Source of the DNA: CAZFZT01 sp964523675
GTDB taxonomy: Bacteria; Planctomycetota; Phycisphaerae; Phycisphaerales; SM1A02
DNA length: 64,000 nucleotides
Reading direction: 5' to 3'
NCBI GenBank assembly: GCA_964523675.1
Contig: CAZFZT010000007.1
Span: 11,711 to 75,710, forward strand
The stretch's first letter is position 1, and each line of letters opens with the position of its first letter. Positions 51,440-58,926 of the stretch are shown one piece after another. The notes below the pieces were generated by a model. That model was not told the origin of the DNA. It saw only the letters and a program-made list of their open reading frames with translations, and ran no database searches. Position numbers and translations under genes: made by a program.

Positions 51440-51745
51440 ATGGAAGGCAGGATTCGCATCAGAATGGAGGCGTACGACCACCAGGCGCTCGACGCCTCGG
51501 CGAAGGAAATCGTCGATCACGCCAAGCGCACCGGCGCCCGCGTGGCCGGCCCGGTTCCGCTGCCCACACGCCGCGAGATTTACACGGTCAACCGTTCACC
51601 GTTCATTGACAAGAAATCGCGCGAGCAGTTCGAGATCAGAACGCACAAGCGCATCATTGACATCACCGAACCCAACGCCCGCACCGTTGAGGCGCTCAAC
51701 CGCCTCGTTGTTCCCGCAGGTGTGTTCGTCAAGATCAAAGCATGA
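51440..51745 (+). CDS. rpsJ: 30S ribosomal protein S10 (NusE)
   Basis: 101 residues, the normal length. The conserved IRIRMEAYDHQALDASAKE start, LPTRREIYTVNRSPFIDKKS and the HKRIIDITEP block are intact. S10 belongs to the 30S head and, as NusE, takes part in transcription antitermination with NusB. It is the first gene of the operon; upstream are the promoter and leader, and no tufA or fusA precedes it. An AAGGA lies 12 nt before ATG 51440, slightly far for an SD. Confidence 0.98.
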   Translation: MEGRIRIRMEAYDHQALDASAKEIVDHAKRTGARVAGPVPLPTRREIYTVNRSPFIDKKSREQFEIRTHKRIIDITEPNARTVEALNRLVVPAGVFVKIKA

Positions 51746-51755
51746 CCCCGCCGCT

Positions 51756-51786
51756 CGCGGCTTAGCCCACGCGAAGTGCTAAGCGG
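51756..51786 (+). repeat. TTAGC-ended hairpin in the S10-L3 spacer
   Basis: CTTAGC (51761-51766) pairs with GCTAAG (51778-51783) around an 11-nt loop; the flanks CCGC/GCGG extend the match imperfectly. One of several related hairpins in this operon. Confidence 0.55.
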
Positions 51787-51815
51787 TGAGCGACCAGAAG
51801 TTTGGACCACTTACA

Positions 51816-52505
51816 ATGCCCGCCGCACTCATTGGACGAAAGATTGGCATGACCCGCTACTTCACGGAGGATGGGAGGAATATCCCCGTCACCGTGATTG
51901 AAGCAGGTCCGTGCGCGGTCACGCAGGTCAAGACCAGCGAGGTCGATGGCTATAGTGCGGTTCAAATCGGCTTTGAGGATGTCAAGCCGCGCCGTTCGAG
52001 CATGCCGCTCATCGGGCATGACGCCAAGGCCGGCGCTTCGCCGAAGAGGTTCCATTCGGAACTTCGGCTGGATGGCGATGACGATGCGGCCGGCTTTGAA
52101 CTCGGCCAACAACTTGATGTTTCAGCGTTTGAAGATGTGAAGTATGTAGATGTCACCGGGACGAGCAAGGGGAAGGGGTTCCAGGGGGTCATGAAAAGGC
52201 ATAACTTTGCGGGGCTTGAAGCGAGCCACGGCACGGAGCGCAAGCACCGCTCGGCCGGCTCGATCGGCAGCCACGGCACCAACACGGGTACCGGCCCGAA
52301 GGTCAGGCCCGGGAAGCGCATGGCCGGCCACATGGGCGATGAAACGGTGACGGTTCGCAGTCTTGACGTCGTCGCCATTGATCCGGAAAAGAATCTTCTA
52401 CTTGTAAAAGGACCGGTCCCAGGGCCGAATCGGGGCCGGTTGTTTATCCGTGAAGCAGTTCGGCTCAATCGAAGGAAAGGAAGACTCGCCAAAGCCGGTA
52501 AGTGA
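51816..52505 (+). CDS. rplC: 50S ribosomal protein L3
   Basis: 229 residues. The start MPAALIGRKIGMTRYF fits the family (GTG 51786 would add ten). The extended loop that reaches the peptidyl-transferase centre reads GVMKRHNFAGLEASHG, with SAGSIGSHGTNTGTGPKVRPG and KRMAGHMGDE following. The length is about 15-20 aa above E. coli L3 (209), in the middle domain and C-terminus. No SD precedes the ATG (CACTTACAATG). Confidence 0.97.
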   Translation: MPAALIGRKIGMTRYFTEDGRNIPVTVIEAGPCAVTQVKTSEVDGYSAVQIGFEDVKPRRSSMPLIGHDAKAGASPKRFHSELRLDGDDDAAGFELGQQLDVSAFEDVKYVDVTGTSKGKGFQGVMKRHNFAGLEASHGTERKHRSAGSIGSHGTNTGTGPKVRPGKRMAGHMGDETVTVRSLDVVAIDPEKNLLLVKGPVPGPNRGRLFIREAVRLNRRKGRLAKAGK

Positions 52506-52673
52506 TTTGACACCCCGGCGACCGCAAAGGCGGGATGGGTTTCAAGAGCCCACCGAACCGTGCGGTCACGACAGAACGAGCAACGATCGACCGAGTCGTA
52601 ACCCTGCCCGCCGGAGCGTGAACCGGCAGCGGAGGGTGAGGCGAAAGAAGACGGCACCGGCCGTCAGGTGTGA
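52506..52673 (+). other. Long spacer before rplD with potential fold
   Basis: 168 nt. GACCGC (about 52521) can pair with GCGGTC (about 52561), enclosing TGGG/CCCA. A GGAGGG at about 52630 is not placed as an SD. The spacer may form a cis-acting element for L4. No coding frame is evident. Confidence 0.3.
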
Positions 52674-53354
52674 ATGACCATGATTGAAGTTCCCGTCTAC
52701 AACAAGACCGGCAAGCAGGTGGATACTCTTGCCATCGACGAAGGGCTCCTCGGAAGCGAGGTGCGCCCCGCGCTGCTGAAGCAGGCGTATGTCATGTTCC
52801 ACGCGAACCGTAGGCAGGGTTCCTCGCGAACCAAGAGCCGCGGTATGGTGGAGGGCTCTACGAAGAAAATGTTCCGCCAGAAGGGCACCGGCAACGCCCG
52901 CATGGGGCCGAAGCGCGTCCCGCACCGCAAGGGCGGCGGCGTGGCGTTTGCCAAGACCAAGTCGAAGGACGAGTTTCGCCTCGACATGCCCAAGAAGATG
53001 CGCCGGCTTGCGAATCGCAACGCGCTCCTGGCGAAACTCGTTGACAACGAAGTCAAGTGCATTGATGATCTGAGCTTCGATGCGCCCAAGACACGGAGTT
53101 TCCAGGCCGTACTCGAGTCGCTCGGCATCGACCGAAGCTGCCTTGTCGCGCTTGATCCCTCCAATCGGAATGCCGCCCTCTCGGCGCGGAACCTTGCGGG
53201 TGTGAACCTCATTCGGATTGACCAACTCAACGTCTTCGAGCTGCTCAATAGCCGCTACCTGCTCGTCGCCAAGTCGTCACTTCAGGCGTTCCTGGACGGC
53301 TCGGCATGGGGGGATGGCGTGGCAGCGCAGTCGAAGCAGAAGGAGGCCGCGTAA
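52674..53354 (+). CDS. rplD: 50S ribosomal protein L4
   Basis: 226 residues. The long exit-tunnel loop RQKGTGNARMGPKRVPHRKGG is conserved, and the helical body includes DKNEKC-type KLVDNEVKCIDDLSFDAPKT followed by a variable tail. In E. coli L4 represses its own operon; the long spacer upstream may be relevant. ATG 52674 (MTMIEVP); ATG 52680 would also fit. A GGTG lies just before. Confidence 0.97.
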   Translation: MTMIEVPVYNKTGKQVDTLAIDEGLLGSEVRPALLKQAYVMFHANRRQGSSRTKSRGMVEGSTKKMFRQKGTGNARMGPKRVPHRKGGGVAFAKTKSKDEFRLDMPKKMRRLANRNALLAKLVDNEVKCIDDLSFDAPKTRSFQAVLESLGIDRSCLVALDPSNRNAALSARNLAGVNLIRIDQLNVFELLNSRYLLVAKSSLQAFLDGSAWGDGVAAQSKQKEAA

Positions 53355-53357
53355 TCC

Positions 53358-53636
53358 ATGGAAGCGACGCAGATCATCATCAAGCCGCTCGTGACGGAGA
53401 AGAACACGTTTCACGCTGATGCGCATAACCGTGTCGCGTTTCAAGTCGATCGCCGCGCCGACAAGCCGCAGATCAAGCGTGCGGTGGAGGAGCTCTACAA
53501 GGTTCGCGTGCTCGGGGTGGCGACGAAAATTCACAAGGGAGCCCGCCATCGCAACCGCTTCGGCTTCTTCCGCGACAGCGATATCAAGCAGGCCATCGTC
53601 AAAGTTCACCCGGAGGACAAGATTGAGTTGTTCTGA
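53358..53636 (+). CDS. rplW: 50S ribosomal protein L23
   Basis: 92 residues. IIKPLVTEKNTFHADAHNRV is the conserved start and RRADKPQIKRAVEELYKV the middle helix. L23 sits at the tunnel exit and docks trigger factor and SRP. Its ATG lies 4 bp after the rplD stop, the tightest junction in this part of the operon, so translational coupling is expected. Confidence 0.97.
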   Translation: MEATQIIIKPLVTEKNTFHADAHNRVAFQVDRRADKPQIKRAVEELYKVRVLGVATKIHKGARHRNRFGFFRDSDIKQAIVKVHPEDKIELF

Positions 53637-53665
53637 TTGACTTGAGACCTCGCGAGAAGTGGATG

Positions 53666-53700
53666 CGACTGATTCTTGACTTCTGACCTCTGAGTTCCGA
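53666..53700 (+). repeat. Degenerate heptamer tract before rplB
   Basis: Five successive 7-nt units with consensus NTTCTGA (for example CTTCTGA, CCTCTGA), ending 4 nt before ATG 53705. No SD is present. Confidence 0.55.
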
Positions 53701-53704
53701 TCCC

Positions 53705-54559
53705 ATGCCTATTCGAGTGTACAGACCAACCTCTGCGGGCCGGCGCAACGCTTCGGTCAACCTCCATGCGGAGGTGACGAAGCGGTCGCCCGAGAAATCG
53801 CTGCTTCGCCCGCTCAAGAAAACGGGCGGCCGTAACGCACAGGGAAAGATTACCGTGCGCGGTCGCTCCGGCGGGCACAAGCGGCGGTATCGCATGATCG
53901 ACTTTGGCCGAATGAAAGATGACGTTCGGGCGAAAGTGCTTGGGATCGAATACGACCCCAACCGAACCTGCCACATCGCGCTCCTCGAGTACGAAGACGG
54001 CGATAAGCGTTACATCCTCGCACCGCGCGGCATCAAGGTCGGCGCCACCGTCATGAGCTCCGCAAAGGCAATCGATCCGAAGGAAGGCAATGCCATGCCG
54101 CTTCGGTTCATCCCCACCGGTTTGACCGTGCACAACATCGAGTTCGAGCCGGGAAAGCGCGGATCACTTTGCCGGGCAGCAGGATCGGGGGCTCGATTGA
54201 CCAACAAGGAAGGTCGCTGGGCGACGCTTGTGCTTCCGTCTGGTGAAATTCGCCAGGTTTCTATTGAATGCCGCGCGACGGTGGGGCAGGTCGGCAATGT
54301 CGATCACCAGAACGTCTCGCTCGGCAAGGCAGGGCGAAATCGTTGGCTCGGTCGCGGCCCCAAGACGCGCGGTGTGGCAAAAGATCACTCCGTTCACCCG
54401 CTCGGCGGCGGCGAAGGCCGCTCCAAATCCGGTCGTGAACCTGCAAGCGCCTCGGGCACGAAATCGAAGGGCGGTCGCACCCGTCGCCGCGGCAAGTGGA
54501 CCGACGCCCGCATCCTCCGTCGCCGCAAGAGCAAGCGCTACGGACAGTTGAAACTCTGA
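53705..54559 (+). CDS. rplB: 50S ribosomal protein L2
   Basis: 284 residues. The N-terminal RNA-binding region includes KTGGRNAQGKITVRGRSGGH and KRRYRMIDFGR. The C-terminal active-site loop reads HSVHPLGGGEGRSKSG; the first His corresponds to the E. coli peptidyl-transferase-centre His229, while the second (of HPH) is Leu. L2 is needed for subunit joining and tRNA positioning. The start has no SD but follows the 7-nt periodic tract. Confidence 0.97.
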   Translation: MPIRVYRPTSAGRRNASVNLHAEVTKRSPEKSLLRPLKKTGGRNAQGKITVRGRSGGHKRRYRMIDFGRMKDDVRAKVLGIEYDPNRTCHIALLEYEDGDKRYILAPRGIKVGATVMSSAKAIDPKEGNAMPLRFIPTGLTVHNIEFEPGKRGSLCRAAGSGARLTNKEGRWATLVLPSGEIRQVSIECRATVGQVGNVDHQNVSLGKAGRNRWLGRGPKTRGVAKDHSVHPLGGGEGRSKSGREPASASGTKSKGGRTRRRGKWTDARILRRRKSKRYGQLKL

Positions 54560-54574
54560 ACCCATTGAGCAACC

Positions 54575-54594
54575 GGGCTAAGCCGCAAGCGGCT
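54575..54594 (+). repeat. GGGCTAAGCCGCAAGCGGCT palindrome in the L2-S19 spacer
   Basis: AGCCGC pairs with GCGGCT with an AA turn; TTAGC-type bases (GCTAAG) lie at its left edge. Another AGCCGC-TT-GCGGCT is at 35838-35851. Confidence 0.5.
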
Positions 54595-54603
54595 GCTCCT
54601 CTC

Positions 54604-54645
54604 CTAACTTCTATCTCCTAACTCCCAACTCCGAACTCCTTCTCA
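54604..54645 (+). repeat. Degenerate heptamer tract abutting rpsS
   Basis: Six 7-nt units of consensus CNAACTC (for example CTAACTC, CCAACTC, CGAACTC) run directly into ATG 54646. The tract is pyrimidine-rich and has no SD. Confidence 0.65.
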
Positions 54646-54930
54646 ATGTCCCGATCACTGAAAAAAGGCCCTTACGTCGACGAGAAACTCTACCGCAAGG
54701 TTGAGCGTCAGGCGGAGTTCACGAACAAGAAGCCCATCAAGACATGGGCGCGTGCGTGCACGATCGTCCCTGAGTTCGTCGGCCATACGTTCCAGGTGCA
54801 TAATGGCCGTCAGTTCATTGATGTGTTCATCACTGAAGACATGGTCGGCCACAAGCTTGGTGAGTTCAGCCACACGCGGCTGTTCCGGGGCCACACCAAC
54901 AAGAAGGAAGGCGTCAAGGCCAAGAAGTAA
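54646..54930 (+). CDS. rpsS: 30S ribosomal protein S19
   Basis: 94 residues, of family length. SRSLKKGPYVDEKLYRKVER at the start and HNGRQFIDVFITEDMVGHKL then GEFSHTRLFRGH near the end are conserved. S19 contacts 16S rRNA and S13 in the head of the small subunit. Its start is immediately preceded by the heptamer tract and not by an SD. Confidence 0.98.
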   Translation: MSRSLKKGPYVDEKLYRKVERQAEFTNKKPIKTWARACTIVPEFVGHTFQVHNGRQFIDVFITEDMVGHKLGEFSHTRLFRGHTNKKEGVKAKK

Positions 54931-54951
54931 TCCATTCGTTGTAGCACTCCA

Positions 54952-55284
54952 ATGTCTTACCACGCAACACATCGTTTCGCTCGCATCGCACCGCGGAAGG
55001 CGCGGCTGGTGGCGGATCTGATTCGCGGCCGGCAGGTCGATGACGCGCTGCTGCAACTGCAGTTCTCCAAGAAGCGTGCGGCGGCGTATCTGCGACAGGT
55101 GCTCGAGAGCGCGATCGCCAACGCGGAAGAGAAGGACGCCCGGGTTGAGAACCTGTTCGTCTCCGAATCCCGCGTGGACGAAGGACCGACCATCAAGCGT
55201 TTTCAGCCCAAAGACCGTGGCCGAGCGCATCCAATCATGAAGCGAACCAGTCATCTGCACATCGCTGTGGACGAGAGAATCTGA
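54952..55284 (+). CDS. rplV: 50S ribosomal protein L22
   Basis: 110 residues. The core KARLVADLIRGRQVDDALLQ and the extended tunnel hairpin ending KRFQPKDRGRAHPIMKRTSH are conserved; this hairpin lines the exit tunnel and is where macrolide-resistance changes occur in other bacteria. The region before ATG 54952 (GCACTCCAATGTC) is shared with rpsH and has no SD. The gap from rpsS is 21 bp. Confidence 0.97.
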   Translation: MSYHATHRFARIAPRKARLVADLIRGRQVDDALLQLQFSKKRAAAYLRQVLESAIANAEEKDARVENLFVSESRVDEGPTIKRFQPKDRGRAHPIMKRTSHLHIAVDERI

Positions 55285-55288
55285 ACAT

Positions 55289-55993
55289 ATGGGACAGAAG
55301 ACGCATCCATTTGGCTATCGAGTCGGCGTTACCGAGGGGCATAAATCCCGCTGGTACGCGCCCAAGGCGCTCTTTGCGGAGTTGCTGGTCGAGGACTTTG
55401 AAATCCGCAAGTACGTGGACAAGCGCCTCAATCGCACGCCTCCCTTCGCTGCCGTGTCGGATATTCATATCGAGCGCACGCGCGAGGAATTGACCGTGAT
55501 CGTCAAGACGGCGCGGCCGGGTATCGTCATCGGCCCGAAGGGTCAGGAGATCGACAAGCTCACCGCCGATCTGCAAGCGCTCACCGGCCGCAAGGTCTCG
55601 GTGAAGATCATTGAGATCGCCAATCCGGACACTGAAGCGCAGCTGATCGCAGAGGCCATCGCCGAGCAGATGAAGAAGCGCGCCAACTTTCGCCGCCTTC
55701 TCAAGCAGCGCTGTGAGGGCGCGATGCAGAACGGAGCGAAGGGGATTCGTATTCAGGTTTCCGGCCGCCTGGGCGGCGCCGAAATGTCACGAACGTTCAG
55801 TACACGTCTTGGCTCCATCCCGCTGTCGACGCTTCAGGCCAACGTGGACTACGCCTGCGTGCATGCTCACACGACCTATGGCACGCTTGGCGTGAAAGTG
55901 TGGGTGTACAAAGGCATGTACAGCGCGGCTGAAGAGGAGCAGATCGACTCCAAGGCAGCCGGCGCGCGAGCCCGTGCACGAGGACGAAGATAA
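55289..55993 (+). CDS. rpsC: 30S ribosomal protein S3
   Basis: 234 residues, of family length. The type-II KH domain carries the GPKGQEIDKL loop (GxxG) and a following helix; the C-terminal domain has GAKGIRIQVSGRLGGAEMSR and GTLGVKVWVYKGM. With S4 and S5 it lines the mRNA entry channel. ATG 55289 is 4 bp after the rplV stop; no SD, so translation is probably coupled. Confidence 0.98.
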   Translation: MGQKTHPFGYRVGVTEGHKSRWYAPKALFAELLVEDFEIRKYVDKRLNRTPPFAAVSDIHIERTREELTVIVKTARPGIVIGPKGQEIDKLTADLQALTGRKVSVKIIEIANPDTEAQLIAEAIAEQMKKRANFRRLLKQRCEGAMQNGAKGIRIQVSGRLGGAEMSRTFSTRLGSIPLSTLQANVDYACVHAHTTYGTLGVKVWVYKGMYSAAEEEQIDSKAAGARARARGRR

Positions 55994-56011
55994 CCGCCCG
56001 AATCAGGACCA

Positions 56012-56035
56012 TTAGCCCCCGGCTCTGCCGAGGGA
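56012..56035 (+). repeat. TTAGC-type hairpin in the S3-L16 spacer
   Basis: TTAGCCCCCGGC, then TCT, then GCCGAGGG, a hairpin of CCCCGGC/GCCGaGGG. One of several in this operon. Confidence 0.55.
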
Positions 56036-56072
56036 TTGCATGACAAAGACGTAATCAAGGACAGATCGAACC

Positions 56073-56492
56073 ATGCCCCGAATGCCCAAACGAGTGAAGT
56101 TCCGCAAGCAGCAGCGCGGTGTGCTGCGCGGCAACGCCACGCGCGGCAACTACGTCGCGTTCGGCGACTACGGCTTGCAGTCGCTGGAGCCGCACTGGCT
56201 TACGGCCAGGCAGATCGAGGCCGGCCGTATCGCCGCCCAGCACTTCCTTCGCCGCCAGGGCAAGGTGTACATTCGCGTCTTTCCGGACAAGCCGGTATCG
56301 AAGAAGCCACTTGAGACGCGAATGGGAAAGGGCAAGGCGGATACGGATTACTGGGCAGCGCGCATCAAGCCGGGCACGATGCTCTTTGAGATCAGCGGCG
56401 TGACGGAGGATATCGCCAAGCAGGCGATGGCCCGCGTCGCCCACAAGATGCCGGTGCGATGCCGGTTTGTCGGAAGGCGGCTCGCCGTCTGA
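56073..56492 (+). CDS. rplP: 50S ribosomal protein L16
   Basis: 139 residues, of family length. The start MPRMPKRVKFRKQQRG is conserved, the middle has RQIEAGRIAAQHFLRRQGK, and a KGKADTDYWAARIKPGTML block follows. L16 contacts the A site and helps tRNA accommodation. ATG 56073 has no SD. Confidence 0.97.
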   Translation: MPRMPKRVKFRKQQRGVLRGNATRGNYVAFGDYGLQSLEPHWLTARQIEAGRIAAQHFLRRQGKVYIRVFPDKPVSKKPLETRMGKGKADTDYWAARIKPGTMLFEISGVTEDIAKQAMARVAHKMPVRCRFVGRRLAV

Positions 56493-56539
56493 TGGATGAA
56501 ATGATCGATTCGAAGTAACGCGAAGTCGAGCGATTCCAA

Positions 56540-56552
56540 CACGAACGTAAGA
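56540..56552 (+). repeat. Shared 13-bp spacer motif CACGAACGTAAGA (copy before rpmC)
   Basis: It lies 3 nt before the rpmC start. Exact copy at 61288-61300 before rplO; partial copy at 58906-58916 before rpsH. Confidence 0.6.
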
Positions 56553-56555
56553 CCT

Positions 56556-56750
56556 ATGAAAGCCAAAGAAGTACACAAACTCAGTAACGAGGAGATCGAC
56601 ATCGAAGTCAATCGGCTTCGCAGGCGCGGCTTCGAGCTCCGCACGCAGTCGGTGACCGAGAAGATCACTGACACGTCGCAGTTCGGCAAGATAAAGCGCG
56701 ACATCGCACGCCTCCTCACCGAGAAGAGCAACCGCAAGGCGAAGGCATAG
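56556..56750 (+). CDS. rpmC: 50S ribosomal protein L29
   Basis: 64 residues, of family length. The two helices read MKAKEVHKLSNEEIDIEVNR and IKRDIARLLTEKSNRKAK. L29 sits near the tunnel exit beside L23. The start ATG 56556 is 3 nt after the shared CACGAACGTAAGA motif. Confidence 0.95.
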   Translation: MKAKEVHKLSNEEIDIEVNRLRRRGFELRTQSVTEKITDTSQFGKIKRDIARLLTEKSNRKAKA

Positions 56751-56814
56751 CACGCCCGGCCGTCCGCGGCGGGAATGATCGACGAATCACTGAAGACAGA
56801 GGTAACTGAACAAC

Positions 56815-57099
56815 GTGCTCAAGACCAAGACCATCAATGTATCAGAGCGTGCTCCTCGCCGGATCGGCGTTGTGGAGTCCGACGCGCGCGACAAGACCCG
56901 TAAGGTCGCGATCAGTTACTCCGCGAAGCACCCGAAGTACGGCAAGTACATTCGCCGCCGCACCGTGCTGCACGTCCACGATGAGGACAATGCGTCGAGG
57001 AAGGGTGATCGCGTCGAGATCGCCGAGTGCCGCCCGATCTCCAAGACCAAGTCCTGGGTTCTGGTGCGCGTCCTCGAAAAGGCCGTCGAACAAGTATGA
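56815..57099 (+). CDS. rpsQ: 30S ribosomal protein S17
   Basis: 94 residues; the GTG start 56815 has GAGGT about 10 nt upstream, one of the few SD-like sequences in the operon. The OB-fold core includes RIGVVESDARDKTRKVAISY, KYIRRRTVLHVHDEDNASRK and GDRVEIAECRPISKTKSWVL, the family signature. S17 is an early-assembly protein of the small-subunit body. Confidence 0.97.
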   Translation: MLKTKTINVSERAPRRIGVVESDARDKTRKVAISYSAKHPKYGKYIRRRTVLHVHDEDNASRKGDRVEIAECRPISKTKSWVLVRVLEKAVEQV

Positions 57100-57108
57100 C
57101 ATGACCAT

Positions 57109-57137
57109 TTAGCACCCGATCAATGACCGGGAGCTAA
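57109..57137 (+). repeat. TTAGC/GCTAA hairpin in the S17-L14 spacer
   Basis: TTAGC-a-CCCG pairs with CGGG-a-GCTAA around a 9-nt loop, with one A-A mismatch. The best preserved TTAGC-ended hairpin in the operon. Confidence 0.7.
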
Positions 57138-57154
57138 GTGAGGTGAAAACTCCA

Positions 57155-57541
57155 ATGATCCAGAACGAAACAAGAATGGATGTCGCCGACAACAGCGGCG
57201 CAAGAGAAGTGATGGTGATCGGTGTGCTTGGAGGTTCGGGCGCACGTGGTCGCTTCACGCGCCGCACGGCGGGCATCGGCGACCGCGTCGTCTGCTCCAT
57301 CAAGAAGGCGCTGCCGCATGCGGATGTCAAGGCGGGCGACAAGGTCAAGGCCGTCATCGTCCGTACGAAGTATCCGACCCGGCGCGAAGACGGCTCATAC
57401 GTCCGCTTCGACTCCAACGCCTGCGTTCTGATCAACGAAGATGGAAATCCCAAAGGCACCCGCATCTTTGGAGCCGTCGCTCGCGAGCTGCGAGAGAAGA
57501 ACTACATGAAGATCGTCTCACTTGCTGCGGAGGTCGTTTAA
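57155..57541 (+). CDS. rplN: 50S ribosomal protein L14
   Basis: 128 residues (E. coli 123). Family start MIQNETRMDVADNSGAREVM at ATG 57155; the frame is open to GTG 57143. The strand VGDRVVCSIKKALPHADVKA-like segment and VRTKYPTRREDGSYVRFDSN follow. L14 contacts 16S rRNA in intersubunit bridges and is the target of RsfS. A weak GAGGTG is 12-17 nt before the start. Confidence 0.97.
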   Translation: MIQNETRMDVADNSGAREVMVIGVLGGSGARGRFTRRTAGIGDRVVCSIKKALPHADVKAGDKVKAVIVRTKYPTRREDGSYVRFDSNACVLINEDGNPKGTRIFGAVARELREKNYMKIVSLAAEVV

Positions 57542-57544
57542 CAC

Positions 57545-57928
57545 ATGCCACGCCATATTCGCAAAGGTGATCAAGTAATCGTCACGGCCGGCAACGATAA
57601 AGGTGCGACCGGCGAGGTGCTGCGCGTCCTCCCTGAGAAGGATCGTGTGGTCGTGCAGGGCGTCAACATCCGCGTCAAGCACCTGAAGCCGACGCAGGCA
57701 AACCCCAAGGGCGGCCTGCTTCGCCGGGAAATGCCGATCCACATCAGCAATGTCAGCCCGGTTGTTGACGGCAAGCCCACGCGCGTGCGATTCCAGACGA
57801 AGCCCGACGGGACGAAAGTTCGTGTTGCTGCTCGTGAGGGCAAGGAATTGCACACGCTGCACGTGCCCAAGAGCCAACGGAAGTCCTCGCCGGTCAAGGG
57901 AAAGGCCAAAAAAGAAGCTGCGGCCTAA
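57545..57928 (+). CDS. rplX: 50S ribosomal protein L24
   Basis: 127 residues, some 20 longer than usual. The KOW motif at the start reads HIRKGDQVIVTAGNDKGATG with EVLRVLPEKDRVVVQGVNI after it, and the tail is basic (KSQRKSSPVKGKAKKEAA), which accounts for the extra length. L24 is an assembly initiator for the large subunit. Start ATG 57545 is 3 bp after the L14 stop. Confidence 0.96.
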   Translation: MPRHIRKGDQVIVTAGNDKGATGEVLRVLPEKDRVVVQGVNIRVKHLKPTQANPKGGLLRREMPIHISNVSPVVDGKPTRVRFQTKPDGTKVRVAAREGKELHTLHVPKSQRKSSPVKGKAKKEAAA

Positions 57929-57992
57929 CGAACGACGAGAAATGATCGCGCGAAGCCGCGAGCGGAACTGAACACCAAGCAACGAATTCACC

Positions 57993-58586
57993 ATGGTCGC
58001 GACCACGACACAACCGAACCAGACCGAAAAGCCACGGCTGCAGAAGCTCTACGAAGAGACGATCGCGCCGACGATGATGAAAGAGTTCGGCTTGAGCAAC
58101 GTTCACCAATTGCCCAAGCTGGAGAAAATCGTCATCAACTGCGGCGTCGGCCGCTTTCTCGAAAACCAGAAACTCAAGCCGGAGATTCGCGAGACGGTCA
58201 CGCAGACGCTCACGACGATCTCAGGGCAGAGGCCGGTGATGATCAATGCTCGCAAATCAGTTGCGAACTTCAAGGTGCGTGAAGGCGCGCCGTCGGCGTT
58301 CATGGTGACGATGCGGCGCGATCGCGCATGGCACTTCCTTGATCGATTGATGAACCTGGCGATCCCGCGAATCAAGGACTTCCGCGGCGTGAAGGACGCT
58401 TCGTTCGATGCCGCCGGGACGTACTCGCTCGGTCTCAATGAACAGGCCGTCTGGCCGGAAATCAACACAGCAAACATCACCTTCACCCACGGCATGCATA
58501 TCAATATTGTTTTCTCCCGTTCAAACCCCAAGATGAGCCGCTACATGCTCGAGGGGCTCGGCATGCCGTTCGTTCGGAAAGATTGA
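57993..58586 (+). CDS. rplE: 50S ribosomal protein L5
   Basis: 197 residues (E. coli 179), with a short extra N-terminus (MVATTTQPNQTEKPRL). LEKIVINCGVGRFLENQKLK and the MINARKSVANFKVREGAPSA block are conserved, as is the carboxy-end SNPKMSRYMLEGLGMPF. L5 binds 5S rRNA with L18 in the central protuberance. No SD. Confidence 0.97.
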   Translation: MVATTTQPNQTEKPRLQKLYEETIAPTMMKEFGLSNVHQLPKLEKIVINCGVGRFLENQKLKPEIRETVTQTLTTISGQRPVMINARKSVANFKVREGAPSAFMVTMRRDRAWHFLDRLMNLAIPRIKDFRGVKDASFDAAGTYSLGLNEQAVWPEINTANITFTHGMHINIVFSRSNPKMSRYMLEGLGMPFVRKD

Positions 58587-58640
58587 CACCCATGAAGGAA
58601 GCCGTCGCCTCTCCGCGATGGATGATCTAAGGAACCAGTT

Positions 58641-58826
58641 ATGGCCAGCAAAGCCAAGTTTGAAAAGATGAAGCGCACGCCGAAGTTCTCGACGCGGAAG
58701 GTTAATCGTTGTCAGATCACCGGCCGAGCTCGCGGCGTGTATCGAAAGTTCGGCGTCAGCCGCATCGTGCTACGCGAGCTCGCGCTGCAGGGGATGATTC
58801 CCGGCATGAGAAAGGCAAGTTGGTGA
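58641..58826 (+). CDS. rpsN: 30S ribosomal protein S14, short form with most zinc ligands lost
   Basis: 61 residues, the length of zinc-type S14. The sequence NRCQITGRARGVYRKFGVSR then IVLRELALQG aligns with the zinc form's CxxC...CxxC, but only the first Cys remains: the second is Thr, and the third and fourth are Ser and Val. It therefore looks like a short, zinc-independent S14. An SD AAGGA lies 7 nt before ATG 58641. It shares the spc-operon position with all other S14s. Confidence 0.95.
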   Translation: MASKAKFEKMKRTPKFSTRKVNRCQITGRARGVYRKFGVSRIVLRELALQGMIPGMRKASW

Positions 58827-58905
58827 ACCGAAGCAGGACCTGACGAGCGCAGCGAGGAAGGTCCGGATCGGAAGAAGCCGAAGCGGCACCCAGTATTCAT
58901 CACAC

Positions 58906-58916
58906 AGAACGTAAGA
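58906..58916 (+). repeat. Partial copy of the CACGAACGTAAGA spacer motif (before rpsH)
   Basis: AGAACGTAAGA matches the last part of the motif found before rpmC and rplO; 10 nt later the rpsH start begins with GCACTCCAATGTC. Confidence 0.5.
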
Positions 58917-58926
58917 ACGCACTCCA

